This document shows positions 44,546-54,148 of a stretch of DNA of 57,760 nt, in pieces. Source of the DNA: Mogibacterium sp. (GTDB lineage: Bacteria > Bacillota > Clostridia > Peptostreptococcales > Anaerovoracaceae). The DNA lies in contig DUVP01000004.1 in NCBI GenBank assembly GCA_012840975.1, forward strand, positions 1-57,760, in the 5' to 3' direction. Position numbers and translations under genes: made by a program. The notes beneath the pieces are model-generated. The model was not told the DNA's origin. It ran no database searches and saw only the letters and a program-made list of their open reading frames with translations. Each line of letters begins with the position of its first letter. The stretch's first letter is position 1.

Positions 44546-46020
44546 TACAACATTATCCGGCACTTGTAGTTATATTACCGCTTTGTGGCGCAGCATTGAG
44601 CTTAGCTCTTACGAAGATTCATCTCCACTTGGGGAGAAATGTTATATTTCTTTCCATGGCGCTGTCTTTTTATATGTCAATTATGCAGCTGCGAAATGTT
44701 GTGATAAATGGACCTATGGAATACAGGTTCGGCGGATACGCTATACCTTATTCCATCGAATTCAGAATAGATACTGTAAACGGTCTCGTTGTTGCAATGG
44801 TGGCTTTGATGGGACTTATCACAGCTTTCTACTGTATAAGCGGAGAAATAAGGTCGGAGAAATTAAAAGTGGGGGGAGCATATGCTGTAGTAGCGCTTTT
44901 CGTTGCGGGAATGCTTGGTAATGCATCTTCGGCTGACGCATTCAATATGTATGTTTTCCTGGAAATAACAGCATTGGCAGCGTATTGCCTTATCGCTTTG
45001 GGTGGAAACAGAGGCATGGTTGCGGCATTCAGATATATGCTTGTAGGAACAATTGCAGGAACTTTTTATTTACTCGGTGTCGGAATACTATATTCGGCTA
45101 CAGGCACACTCAATATGCAGGATATGTCGATAATAATACAGCAGGGAGGAAAGGATGAAGCTGTCCTTGTAGCCTTGTGTTTAATGATAGCCGGGCTCGG
45201 AATAAAGAGTGCACTTTTCCCGTTTCACGGCTGGCAGCCCTCCGCACATACTCACGAGGAGAGAGGTTCCGCTGCGCTCATTGCCGGAGTAATGGTTAAA
45301 ATACCTGTATACATGTTATTCAGATTCGTTTATTGTGTTTTCGGAACAAACTTTAAATATATGCAGCAAATTTTGATTGTTTTGGGCATTTTTGTCGGAA
45401 TAGGGATGATGTACGGGTCGATTAGGGCAATAGGGCAGACGAATATGAAGAAACTTCTGGCATATTCGAGTATAACTCAGACAAGTTATTTTATGCTTGG
45501 AATAGTAATAGGATCACCTGTTGCACTTGCCGGATCTTTGCTGCACTTCATAGGAGATGCATTTATTAAGGGAGGACTGTTTTACTGTGCCGGTGCGATA
45601 AAATATAAATTCGGAACTGTGAATATAGATAATTTCGGAAGGATATATAAAAAGATGCCTGTAACTTCCGCTTTGATTGTCGCAGGGGCTCTTTCTATGA
45701 TAGGAATACCGCCGACAGTAGGATTCTTTAGCAAATGGTATATTGCGATGGGAGCGATACAGACAGGGAAATATATTTTCGTTATACTGCTGATTATCAG
45801 CTCGTTACTTAATGCAATATACTTCTTCAAAATTATAGAAAAAATATTTATGTCAAAAGATAAAGGACTGGAAGATGTGAGGCCTGTTAAAAAAGGTGAG
45901 CTTCCATGGAGTATGCTGGTTCCTATGAGTGTATGCATAGTAGTTATATTCCTACTCGGATTTCTTAACGTTAAGATTATCAATATGGTGTTGCCGCTGC
46001 TCAAGGGGGTGGGAATGTGA
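44542..46020 (+). CDS. mrpD: Mrp antiporter subunit D (proton-conducting, NuoN/NuoM-like)
   Basis: 492 residues, about 14 helices, starting at GTG overlapping mrpC by four bases. FNMYVFLEITALAAYCLIALG holds the key helix-5 Glu, and GIKSALFPFHGWQPSAH the key Lys and His of the proton path. This is the first of three antiporter-like subunits in the operon. SD AGGAGG is in mrpC. Confidence 0.9.
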   Translation: MIQHYPALVVILPLCGAALSLALTKIHLHLGRNVIFLSMALSFYMSIMQLRNVVINGPMEYRFGGYAIPYSIEFRIDTVNGLVVAMVALMGLITAFYCISGEIRSEKLKVGGAYAVVALFVAGMLGNASSADAFNMYVFLEITALAAYCLIALGGNRGMVAAFRYMLVGTIAGTFYLLGVGILYSATGTLNMQDMSIIIQQGGKDEAVLVALCLMIAGLGIKSALFPFHGWQPSAHTHEERGSAALIAGVMVKIPVYMLFRFVYCVFGTNFKYMQQILIVLGIFVGIGMMYGSIRAIGQTNMKKLLAYSSITQTSYFMLGIVIGSPVALAGSLLHFIGDAFIKGGLFYCAGAIKYKFGTVNIDNFGRIYKKMPVTSALIVAGALSMIGIPPTVGFFSKWYIAMGAIQTGKYIFVILLIISSLLNAIYFFKIIEKIFMSKDKGLEDVRPVKKGELPWSMLVPMSVCIVVIFLLGFLNVKIINMVLPLLKGVGM

Positions 46021-47513
46021 TGAACATGCTTGCCATGGAGTTTAGACCTTTATATGCAATATTTGTGCCGCTTATAGCAGCAGGGCTGATATATATTCTT
46101 GGAGAGCGTATACATCAGAATATAAGAGAAGCTATTACATTGACAGCAGCAGCTCTGCTCATGGTTGTCGTATATTCTATGATTCCATCTGTGCTGGCAG
46201 GTAACGAAATCAAGCTTGAGCTGTTCAGCATTGTAAGAGGTGTTTCGTTTACGCTGGGAACGGATCCTGCGGGTATGATATTTGCCTGCGTAGCATCTAC
46301 TCTTTGGCTTCCTACATCTATTTATTCTATAGGATATATGAGGGGACATCACGAGAAAAATCAGACAGGCTATTATGCTGCGTTTGCTGTTTGTCTGGCA
46401 GCAACAATGGGACTTTGTTTTGCTGCAAATCTGGTTTCTTTCTTTATGTTCTTTGAGATTTTGACAATAGCGACATATCCTCTGGTAACACACTATAGAG
46501 ATGAGGAAGCGAGAAAATCAGGAAGAAAATATCTTGCATATACCCTAATAAGCGGACAGATTTTCTTCGCGGGTATGGTAATTATATATGTAGTATCAGG
46601 AAGTCTTGATTTTGTACCGGGAGGTTATTTGACGGAAGCGATGCTGCCAGGGCCGTGGGCTTTGCTTGTTTTCTTTATGATGATCGGTGCCGGAATAGTT
46701 AAAGCGGGAGTCATGCCTCTTCACAGCTGGTTGCCGGCTGCGATGGTTGCTCCTACACCGGTTAGTGCATTACTTCACGCTGTAGCTGTAGTTAAAGCGG
46801 GAGCATTTTGTACATTGAGGGTGATTCTTTATGTTTTCGGACCTAAACTGGCAAGAGATTGTCAGGGAGCTGTTATTCTCGCCTGGATGGCAGTATTTAC
46901 GATAGTTTTGTCATCTTTGATTGCAATCAGACAGGATAATTTGAAGGCAAGACTTGCATTTTCAACTATTGGACAGCTATCTTATATAATCCTCGGAATA
47001 TCCATACTGACGCCGATAAGTACGTCAGGAGCTCTGTATCATATAGTTGCACATGCTTTCATGAAGATAACTTTATTTATGGTTGCCGGTGCGATATATG
47101 TTACAACGGGGAAGAAGAATATTAGTGAGATGGTTGGAATCGGAAAGAGGATGCCGGTCACTATGGGAGCTTTTGCTCTGGCATCTTTTGCTTTGGCAGG
47201 TTTTCCGTTTTTCGCGGGCTTTATCAGCAAAACTAATATTATAATGGGTGCAATTGAGGCCGGACAACCGATGTTTGTTGCAACTTTGATAGTAAGTGCT
47301 CTTCTGGCAATCGCATATCTTATGCCGGTAGTTATCATAGCGTTTAGGAATGGGCATATTAATCCGGAATTTGCACAAAGGGGAGAAGCGGCACCGGCTA
47401 TGCTTGTTCCTTTATTAATCGCTGTAACATTATCAATTGTCTTTGGAGTTGAGCCGAATGCCGGCTTGAATCTGCTGGAGTTTGCATTGATGGCAGGAAA
47501 GGCAGTATTTTAG
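46020..47513 (+). CDS. Second antiporter-like subunit (NuoL/MrpA-N family)
   Basis: 497 residues. SFFMFFEILTIATYPLVTHY, KAGVMPLHSWLPAAM and TPVSALLHAVAVVKAG are the NuoL/M/N proton-channel motifs, with Glu and Lys in place. It starts at an ATG overlapping the mrpD stop by one base. It is shorter than true MrpA, whose C-terminal part is given here by the separate DUF4040 and MbhE pieces. Confidence 0.85.
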   Translation: MNMLAMEFRPLYAIFVPLIAAGLIYILGERIHQNIREAITLTAAALLMVVVYSMIPSVLAGNEIKLELFSIVRGVSFTLGTDPAGMIFACVASTLWLPTSIYSIGYMRGHHEKNQTGYYAAFAVCLAATMGLCFAANLVSFFMFFEILTIATYPLVTHYRDEEARKSGRKYLAYTLISGQIFFAGMVIIYVVSGSLDFVPGGYLTEAMLPGPWALLVFFMMIGAGIVKAGVMPLHSWLPAAMVAPTPVSALLHAVAVVKAGAFCTLRVILYVFGPKLARDCQGAVILAWMAVFTIVLSSLIAIRQDNLKARLAFSTIGQLSYIILGISILTPISTSGALYHIVAHAFMKITLFMVAGAIYVTTGKKNISEMVGIGKRMPVTMGAFALASFALAGFPFFAGFISKTNIIMGAIEAGQPMFVATLIVSALLAIAYLMPVVIIAFRNGHINPEFAQRGEAAPAMLVPLLIAVTLSIVFGVEPNAGLNLLEFALMAGKAVF

Positions 47514-47550
47514 GCACATATATCACTAGCTGGAATATAATTTTGAAACT

Positions 47551-47844
47551 ATGGAACAGAATATATTAATTGAAACTCTTAAATATTTCGGAATAGCATT
47601 TGTAAGTGCAATAATCCTTATAGTGATCAGCAAGTTTATATTGCCGGTTTTTCTCAGAAAACCTCTGGATTACTATAATGCTCTTGGCATTTCAGATGAT
47701 GACGAAGAAGAGCCCCCTCTTACAAGTGCAGACTTCGATCAGATCAAGCAAATGATGGATATAGTATACGATGAAATGGAATCCGATATTGATAAGGAGC
47801 TCGGAAAAAACTCACCGGACGAAGGTAAAGAGAAGAACGAATGA
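47551..47844 (+). CDS. Small single-helix protein inside the Mrp operon, unknown
   Basis: 97 residues. One helix at about 12-34, then a very acidic cytoplasmic part (DDDEEEPPLTSADFDQIKQMM and later acidic residues). No family recognised. It overlaps the last antiporter-like gene by four bases, so it is expressed with it. There is no clear Shine-Dalgarno in front of ATG. It may be an accessory subunit that bridges antiporter modules. Confidence 0.65.
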   Translation: MEQNILIETLKYFGIAFVSAIILIVISKFILPVFLRKPLDYYNALGISDDDEEEPPLTSADFDQIKQMMDIVYDEMESDIDKELGKNSPDEGKEKNE

Positions 47845-49610
47845 CAGAGATAGGTCTTATAAGTAAAAGTTTAATGAATATGATGCACCCGGGCTTTATT
47901 ATGATGGGGTTTGGTGTACTTGTGCTGTTTCTGCCGGATTCATTCAGAAAGCCTGTCACTTTGATTGCGCCTGTATTGGCAACATTCGGGTTGTTAAATA
48001 TACCCCACGGAACCAGCCTGGAGCATTTGGTAGGGAACTTCATTACGATTAAATATATGTATGTTGATGGGCTGACGCACGCTTTTCTATTAGCTTTCTG
48101 TGTGATATCCATTTTAGCGGCTATATATAGCTATGGAGTTCAGGAAAGACTCGAAAGCGTAATGTCGCTTATATATGCGGGAAGTATGATGTCGGTTGTG
48201 ATGTCAGGCGGTTTTATATCGCTGATTGTTTTCTGGGAAATAGCCGCTATTGCCTCAACTTATCTTGTTTATGCAAGACGTACTTTTAAATCAAGACGTG
48301 CCGCATTCAGATATTTGCTTATGCATGCTTTTGGCGGGAATGCTTTACTTGCCGGATTGCTTATATATATCTTCCATTATGGGAACAACATTGAGAATAT
48401 AATGCACAGCTATGGCGAAGCATCCTTCTGGCTGATTTTAATCGGAGTTGCAGTTAACGCAGCGATTCCACCGCTCAACTCATGGCTCTCGGATGCTTAT
48501 CCGGAATCGACCATCAGCGGAACTGTATATCTCGGATCCTTTACAACCAAAGCAGCTATATACGTGATGATAAGGCTATTCGCAGGCTGGGAAGTTCTGC
48601 TTTGGGTAGGAGCTATTATGGCTTTATACGGAGCCTGTATGGCAATTATGGAAAATGATATCAGAAGACTTCTTTCTTATCACATTGTCAGCCAGCTCGG
48701 AATGATGATTGTTGCTATAGGCTGCGAAGGTGTTGCCGGTATTAACGGTGCAACGGCCCATGCGGTTACCAATATTATGTTCAAAGGAACTTTGTTGATG
48801 GCAGCAGGGACGATACTTTACTCTACAGGCAAGAGCAAAATTACAGACCTCGGCGGATTAGGAAAAAAAATGCCGTTTACATCAGCTTGTTTCCTGATAT
48901 CATCACTAGCTATTGCAGGTTTACCGGGTTTATCGGGATTTGTAAGTAAGGCTCTTATAACGGATGCGGTAGCGGCAACAGGAAATTCCACAATCGGCAT
49001 TCTTCTTACAATGGCCGGAGTCGGAACTCTTTTATCTATAACCCTCAAGATTAACTACTATGTTTTCTTCGGAACACAGGAAGATAATGCATGCGAGATA
49101 GAAGTAAAGAAACCTTTGTGGACGATGCGAATTGCAATGATAGTCAGTACTTGCATATCGATAGGTATTGGAGTGTTCCCCGGACAATTTTACAGGACAA
49201 TGCCGGAGTTAACAGCTGTTAATCCTTATACTCCCGGTCATGTACTGGAATATATTGCGATATTTATCGGCGGATCGATACCTTTCTTCATATTCCTAAA
49301 AAAGATGAAGCCGCATGATGAGTATACTTTGGACTTTGACTGGTTCTACAGAAAGATTCTTAACTCCCTTGTTAAGTGGCTATCTAAAGGCTTGATAACA
49401 CTATTTACAAGGACGGAGAGACTGGTCACAGAAAGTATTTCATATATAGGAAAGAGGCTGAGCAATCCATATCTGATAATAAGCAATAGTTCTAATGAAA
49501 AAATTAGGCAATATTCTTTTGAGAATGAGGATATGCCGATTGGGCACGCAATCCTTGCAATAATATTTGCTCTGTCCGTTATGATAATCATCGCAATAGT
49601 AATAGTCTGA
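47841..49610 (+). CDS. Third antiporter-like subunit (NuoL/M/N family) with long C-terminal extension
   Basis: 589 residues. FWEIAAIASTYLVYARR, PPLNSWLSDAYPESTISG and TKAAIYVMIR carry the channel motifs. After about residue 480 an amphipathic region and a last hydrophobic helix (about 565-588) extend the chain, somewhat like the long helix of NuoL. This subunit completes the operon. Together with the two before it, up to three cation/proton half-channels may be present. Confidence 0.85.
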   Translation: MTEIGLISKSLMNMMHPGFIMMGFGVLVLFLPDSFRKPVTLIAPVLATFGLLNIPHGTSLEHLVGNFITIKYMYVDGLTHAFLLAFCVISILAAIYSYGVQERLESVMSLIYAGSMMSVVMSGGFISLIVFWEIAAIASTYLVYARRTFKSRRAAFRYLLMHAFGGNALLAGLLIYIFHYGNNIENIMHSYGEASFWLILIGVAVNAAIPPLNSWLSDAYPESTISGTVYLGSFTTKAAIYVMIRLFAGWEVLLWVGAIMALYGACMAIMENDIRRLLSYHIVSQLGMMIVAIGCEGVAGINGATAHAVTNIMFKGTLLMAAGTILYSTGKSKITDLGGLGKKMPFTSACFLISSLAIAGLPGLSGFVSKALITDAVAATGNSTIGILLTMAGVGTLLSITLKINYYVFFGTQEDNACEIEVKKPLWTMRIAMIVSTCISIGIGVFPGQFYRTMPELTAVNPYTPGHVLEYIAIFIGGSIPFFIFLKKMKPHDEYTLDFDWFYRKILNSLVKWLSKGLITLFTRTERLVTESISYIGKRLSNPYLIISNSSNEKIRQYSFENEDMPIGHAILAIIFALSVMIIIAIVIV

Positions 49611-49660
49611 ACAGCAAAAGAAATCTTCACATAATCTTCACTGAATAAACCACTAAACTA

Positions 49661-49687
49661 TTAGCACTCTAGCCCAATGAGTGCTAA
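49661..49687. promoter_or_regulatory. CIRCE element (HrcA operator) upstream of clpB
   Basis: TTAGCACTC, nine bases, GAGTGCTAA, an exact match to the CIRCE consensus. HrcA represses heat-shock genes through it. It is 67 bases before the start codon. Confidence 0.95.
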
Positions 49688-49690
49688 AAT

Positions 49691-49712
49691 ATAGGTAGAG
49701 AAATCTACCTAT
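49691..49712 (+). promoter_or_regulatory. GAAA-loop hairpin in the clpB leader
   Basis: Perfect nine-base-pair stem ATAGGTAGA/TCTACCTAT with tetraloop GAAA, three bases after CIRCE. It might stabilise the leader or melt as a thermosensor, though it does not cover the ribosome binding site. Confidence 0.45.
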
Positions 49713-49754
49713 TTAATTTGGAATAATTTATTAATAATGATGAGAGGAGCATTA

Positions 49755-52277
49755 ATGAATATAGAGAAATATACACAGAAACTTCAAACAGCTGTTATGG
49801 AAGCTCAGAATACAGCACTTTCATACGGAAATCAGATGATAGATGTCGAGCATCTTCATTATGCAATACTGGCAGATTCTGAGGGTCTGATATCCAGGTT
49901 ACTTGAGGCAATGAACGTCAACTCGGCCTCTTTAAAAAATGAAATAGTTAAGATAATTGAGAAACTTCCTAAAGTATCGGGAAACTACCAGGCTTATGTT
50001 TCAACAAGGTTTAATACAGTTATGCTTGATGCCGAGAATATAAGTGGCGATATGGGTGATGACTATGTAAGCGTTGAGCATGCCTATCTTGCAATTATTG
50101 GAGAGAATAACAGAGAAACCAAAGATTTGTTAAGAAGGTATGGAATTGATAAAGATGAATTCCTCAAAGCTTTAAGTATGGTGAGGGGCAATCAGAGAGT
50201 TACGAACCAGAACCCTGAAGATACGTATGATGCTTTAAACAAGTTCGGGATAGATCTTGTCGATAAAGCGAGAACAGGTAAACTGGATCCGGTTATCGGA
50301 AGAGATATGGAAATCAGAAGGACGATAGAGATATTATCCCGTAGAACTAAGAACAACCCGGTTCTTATTGGTGAAGCGGGAGTCGGAAAAACCGCAGTAA
50401 TTGAGGGTCTTGCACAGCGTATAGTAAATGGAGATGTCCCTGAAGGTCTTAAGGACAAAACGATTTTTTCTCTTGACATGGGAGCTTTGATTGCCGGTGC
50501 GAAATACAGAGGAGAATTTGAGGAAAGACTTAAGTCTGTTCTGAATGAAATCGATAAATCCGATGGAAGAATTATTCTTTTTATAGATGAAATTCACAAT
50601 ATAGTCGGAGCGGGAAGAACGGAAGGCTCAATGGATGCCGGCAATTTGCTTAAACCGAAACTGGCAAGAGGAGAGCTTCACTGTATAGGTGCCACAACTT
50701 TGAATGAATATAGGCAGTATATTGAAAAAGACGCAGCACTTGAAAGAAGATTTCAGAAAGTTCTTATAGATGAACCTTCTGTTGAAGATACGATATCGAT
50801 ACTAAGAGGCCTTAAAGAGAAATTTGAAATTCATCACGGGGTAAGGATAACTGATAATGCACTGATTGCATGCTCGGTTCTTTCTAACAGATATATAAGT
50901 GACAGGTATCTTCCGGATAAAGCGATTGATCTTATGGATGAAGCCGCTGCAAGAATAAGAACTGAAATAGACAGTATGCCGGCGGAGCTTGATGTTATGC
51001 ACCGTAAGATAATGCAGCTTGAAATTGAGAAGCAGGCTTTGTCCAAAGAAGACGATAAAGCGAGCAAGGCACGTCTCGAAGCTATCAAAATGGAGCTTGC
51101 AGATCTTAAGGCAGAGAATGATGCTTTGACGGCAAAATGGGAAAAAGAAAAAAACAGTATACAGGATCTCAAGGATAAGCAAAGAGAGCTGGATGAAGTC
51201 AGGCATGAAATCGAATCGGCAGAGAGAAGGTACGATCTTGAGAAGCTGGCCGAGCTTAAATACGGCAAGCTGCCGGCTTTGGAGAAAGAGATAGAAGACA
51301 TTAAAGAAGCAGCTTCAATGGCAGAGGAGAACAGATTACTCAGAGAACAGGTCGATGAGGGAGATATTCGAGAGGTTATCTCAGATTGGACAGGAATTCC
51401 TGTTGATAAGCTTGCAGAATCCGAGCGTGAGAAGCTTCTCAATCTGCCGGAAATACTTCATAGGAGAGTAATAGGACAGGATGAAGCTATAGATACTGTC
51501 TCGGATGCAATCATACGTGCAAGAGCAGGTCTGAAGAATGAAAACAGACCTATCGGTTCATTTATATTTATGGGACCAACTGGTGTAGGTAAGACAGAGG
51601 TAGCCAAAGCTCTTTGTGAAACGCTCTTTGATACAGAGAAAAATCTTATCAGGATAGATATGTCTGAATATATGGAGAAGCACTCAGTTTCAAAACTGGT
51701 AGGAGCTCCTCCGGGATATGTAGGATACGAAGAGGGAGGTCAGCTAACTGAAGCCGTGAGAAGAAAGCCTTACAGTGTTATTCTCTTTGATGAGATAGAG
51801 AAGGCACATCCTGATGTATTTAATATACTTCTTCAGCTGCTTGATGACGGAAGGTTGACCGACAATCAAGGAAGAACAGTAGATTTTAAAAATACGATTA
51901 TAATAATGACATCAAACTTGCCTGAAGAAAATCTTAAGACTTTCTTCAGACCGGAGTTTATTAACAGAATAGATGATGTTATAGTATTTGAATCTCTTAC
52001 GAAGGATCAAATCGCAAAAATAGTAAAGCTCTCTATCGACGCTCTAGCAAAGAGACTCAAAGAAAGGGATATTTCCATTGAGATAAACGATGAAGCAGTC
52101 AGCTTGATTGCCGATGAGTCTTACGATTCCGTTTACGGTGCAAGACCGGTAAAAAGATATATACAGAGGCATATAGAAAATGAAATCGCTAAAATGGTAA
52201 TCAGCGGTGATGTTGAGCAGGGAAGCAGAGTATATATCGATACTGAAGAAGGAAAACTTAATTTCACAGTTCACTAA
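49755..52277 (+). CDS. clpB: ATP-dependent disaggregase ClpB
   Basis: 840 residues. N-domain about 1-145, NBD1 with Walker A GEAGVGKT (206-213) and [10 protein letters not shown], a long coiled-coil middle domain about 400-520, and NBD2 with GPTGVGKT (607-614). It resolves protein aggregates with DnaK. The segment between SNLPEEN and FRPEFINR is about 25 residues shorter than in many ClpB proteins. ATG at 49755 follows GAGGAG; upstream in-frame starts lack a site. Controlled by the CIRCE before it. Ends in a long terminator. Confidence 0.95.
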   Translation: MNIEKYTQKLQTAVMEAQNTALSYGNQMIDVEHLHYAILADSEGLISRLLEAMNVNSASLKNEIVKIIEKLPKVSGNYQAYVSTRFNTVMLDAENISGDMGDDYVSVEHAYLAIIGENNRETKDLLRRYGIDKDEFLKALSMVRGNQRVTNQNPEDTYDALNKFGIDLVDKARTGKLDPVIGRDMEIRRTIEILSRRTKNNPVLIGEAGVGKTAVIEGLAQRIVNGDVPEGLKDKTIFSLDMGALIAGAKYRGEFEERLKSVLNEIDKSDGRIILFIDEIHNIVGAGRTEGSMDAGNLLKPKLARGELHCIGATTLNEYRQYIEKDAALERRFQKVLIDEPSVEDTISILRGLKEKFEIHHGVRITDNALIACSVLSNRYISDRYLPDKAIDLMDEAAARIRTEIDSMPAELDVMHRKIMQLEIEKQALSKEDDKASKARLEAIKMELADLKAENDALTAKWEKEKNSIQDLKDKQRELDEVRHEIESAERRYDLEKLAELKYGKLPALEKEIEDIKEAASMAEENRLLREQVDEGDIREVISDWTGIPVDKLAESEREKLLNLPEILHRRVIGQDEAIDTVSDAIIRARAGLKNENRPIGSFIFMGPTGVGKTEVAKALCETLFDTEKNLIRIDMSEYMEKHSVSKLVGAPPGYVGYEEGGQLTEAVRRKPYSVILFDEIEKAHPDVFNILLQLLDDGRLTDNQGRTVDFKNTIIIMTSNLPEENLKTFFRPEFINRIDDVIVFESLTKDQIAKIVKLSIDALAKRLKERDISIEINDEAVSLIADESYDSVYGARPVKRYIQRHIENEIAKMVISGDVEQGSRVYIDTEEGKLNFTVH

Positions 52278-52287
52278 AATTAGACAG

Positions 52288-52355
52288 GCGATAATCATTA
52301 AGAAGCAGGATATACCTAGTATCTGTTATTTAGCGAATATGATTATCGCTTTTTT
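52288..52355 (+). terminator. Terminator of clpB
   Basis: An 11-base-pair stem GCGATAATCAT/ATGATTATCGC closes a 40-base loop that itself holds a small GATA/TATC hairpin. A run of six T follows. Confidence 0.8.
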
Positions 52356-52425
52356 AAATTTTGTGTTTATATTGTATAATATGAGATATAGTTTATGATG
52401 CATTTATACAAAAGTAGAGGGGGCT

Positions 52426-52459
52426 AACCCCGTTTTCAAAATTTGTTTACGTATTCTAT
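52426..52459 (+). promoter_or_regulatory. SigI-type promoter of sigI-rsgI
   Basis: AACCCCG (52426-52432) and ACGTATTCTAT (52449-52459), 16 bases apart. This fits the published SigI pattern of an ACCCC -35 and a CGWA -10 as I recall it. GGGG-ctaa-CCCC makes a small palindrome over the -35. A SigA-like TATAAT at 52375-52380 could be a second promoter. Confidence 0.75.
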
Positions 52460-52479
52460 ATATGGGAAGGGGTGAATTC

Positions 52480-53208
52480 ATGCACAGCGAGCATCAGATC
52501 GTTAATTTGGTCTATGCGGCAAAGGAAGATTTGCAGAAGGCTGACAATCTGATCAGAAAATATATACCTTTTATTAAAGCAGAAGCGTCTAAATGCATTT
52601 CAAGGCTCTGTACTGATCAAGACGATGAATTCAGTATCGCCATGATTGCGTTTCATGAGGCAATTTTAGGCTATGAGCGTGAGAGAGGTGCGTTTCTCAG
52701 CTATGCCGCAATGCTGATCCGTAGCCGTATTATCGACTATCAGAGAAAAGAAATCAGACATCAAGGAAGCATTTCTTTATACACAGAAACAGCAGAGGGC
52801 AATCAGACCATTATGGATGAACTTGCAGACGAGCAGGATCATTTTGAAGAGTATGACAATCTGGAAGCTACAAAGCAGGAAATAGAAAATCTTTCTGTGG
52901 TCATGGAAGAATTTGGTGTCAACTTTTCTGATGTCGCAGATAATTCACCAAAGCAGGAACGAACACTTGAGGCCTGTGGTGCAGCAATTCGATTTGCAGC
53001 AGAAAATAAAGATTTGCTGGATGAGTTTCTGAGGACAAAAAAACTACCTATGGCACAGTTAGTCCTCGGATCCGGAGCTGAACGTAAAACGCTTGAGCGT
53101 CATAGAAAATACATAGTGGCTATGCTGCTGATTCAGACTAACGGATATGAAATTATTCGTGGTCATCTAAGTCGCGTTCTTAAAAGAAAAGGAGGGATGT
53201 CTGTATGA
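52480..53208 (+). CDS. sigI: RNA polymerase sigma factor SigI
   Basis: 242 residues. Region 2 includes DEFSIAMIAFHEAILGYERERGAF, with FLSYAAMLIRSRIIDYQRKE as the -10 recognition part. The C-terminal region of SigI factors follows (about 130-242). SigI responds to heat in Bacillus and to polysaccharides in cellulolytic clostridia. ATG at 52480 follows GGAAGGGGTG; an ATG at 52462 would be almost leaderless from the SigI promoter. Overlaps rsgI by four bases. Confidence 0.92.
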   Translation: MHSEHQIVNLVYAAKEDLQKADNLIRKYIPFIKAEASKCISRLCTDQDDEFSIAMIAFHEAILGYERERGAFLSYAAMLIRSRIIDYQRKEIRHQGSISLYTETAEGNQTIMDELADEQDHFEEYDNLEATKQEIENLSVVMEEFGVNFSDVADNSPKQERTLEACGAAIRFAAENKDLLDEFLRTKKLPMAQLVLGSGAERKTLERHRKYIVAMLLIQTNGYEIIRGHLSRVLKRKGGMSV

Positions 53209-54044
53209 AAAAATATATGGTAATGGAATGCCATTTAAGCTATGCAGTCGTCCTGGATGAAGAAGGACGCTTCTTGAAAGTGGCAAACAGGCATTATGAA
53301 GTAGGACAGATAGTAACAGATGTTTTTGAAATGCAGATACCGCAACCTGTTACTCGAAAGAAAGCTAATAAAAAATGGCTATATTCATTATCTGCGATTG
53401 CAGCCTGTATGATATTGGTGTTGGTGTCTATATTTCAAATAGGACAGATGACTCATGCTTCTGTCTATATGACCATTAATCCTGAAGTCCGAATCGATGT
53501 AAATCGTAAGAATGTTGTTGTAGACATTGATGGACTTAATGAAGATGGTGATGATCTGATAGAGGGATATACTTATAAGAAGAAGAAGTTGGATCTCGTC
53601 ATGGATGAACTCGTAGACAGAGCTATTGATATGGGTTATCTTAAAGAAGGTGGTCGCATTTCATTGATGCTGGATTCGGACAATGACGAATGGATCGATG
53701 CTCATATCAAAAAACTGAATGCTCAGCTAAACAGGCATCTGGATAAGAAGTTGAAGGTTACCATAGTAGTTGTAGACAAAAGAACATATGGGAATAAAGC
53801 CAGCATCCCTGTTGTTCCGGGAGGCTCGGATTATTCAGATTATTATGGCTCGGATTATGGCGACTCCGACTATGGCGACTCCGACTACGATGATTCCGAC
53901 TATGGAGGAAGACGACCAACCAGACCAACCGGACCAACCAGTCCGTCCGGATCAGTGCCGTCAGCCGATGACAGTGACTATAGCGATTATGATGACGGAC
54001 AGACAGATTATGATGATTCTGATTACGACTCAGATTTCAGTTAG
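53205..54044 (+). CDS. rsgI: Membrane anti-sigma factor RsgI with Ser-Asp-Tyr repeat tail
   Basis: 279 residues. Cytoplasmic anti-SigI domain about 1-50, one membrane helix at 58-82, then the extracytoplasmic RsgI domain beginning VYMTINPEV with Asn92-Pro93, the site of autoproteolysis known from other RsgI proteins. Instead of a sugar-binding module it ends in an acidic tail (207-279) with nine SDY units, split by a Pro/Thr/Arg segment (236-250). Part of the tail repeats every 15 bases (GDSDY). It should hold SigI at the membrane until a signal acts on the outer part. Ends in an A/T-rich imperfect hairpin. Confidence 0.85.
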   Translation: MKKYMVMECHLSYAVVLDEEGRFLKVANRHYEVGQIVTDVFEMQIPQPVTRKKANKKWLYSLSAIAACMILVLVSIFQIGQMTHASVYMTINPEVRIDVNRKNVVVDIDGLNEDGDDLIEGYTYKKKKLDLVMDELVDRAIDMGYLKEGGRISLMLDSDNDEWIDAHIKKLNAQLNRHLDKKLKVTIVVVDKRTYGNKASIPVVPGGSDYSDYYGSDYGDSDYGDSDYDDSDYGGRRPTRPTGPTSPSGSVPSADDSDYSDYDDGQTDYDDSDYDSDFS

Positions 54045-54062
54045 AAAAAGAAATTTTTTCTT

Positions 54063-54097
54063 AACCCCGGTTTTATAAACTCCTTTACGTATTCTAT
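54063..54097 (+). promoter_or_regulatory. SigI-type promoter of the lipoprotein-VTC-DUF4956-CotH genes
   Basis: AACCCCG (54063-54069) and ACGTATTCTAT (54087-54097), 17 bases apart. Both boxes are identical to those of sigI over 7 and 11 bases, while the spacers differ. The leader is about 50 bases to ATG. Confidence 0.75.
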
Positions 54098-54148
54098 GAG
54101 TGTAAGGTGAAAATCCTCATAAAAATATGAATTTAAGGAGAGAAAGAT

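Noticed and set aside
50834-51442. A long Ser/Leu-rich open frame opposite clpB
   Set aside because: It mirrors the Glu/Lys-rich coiled coil of ClpB. It has no ribosome binding site or family resemblance.
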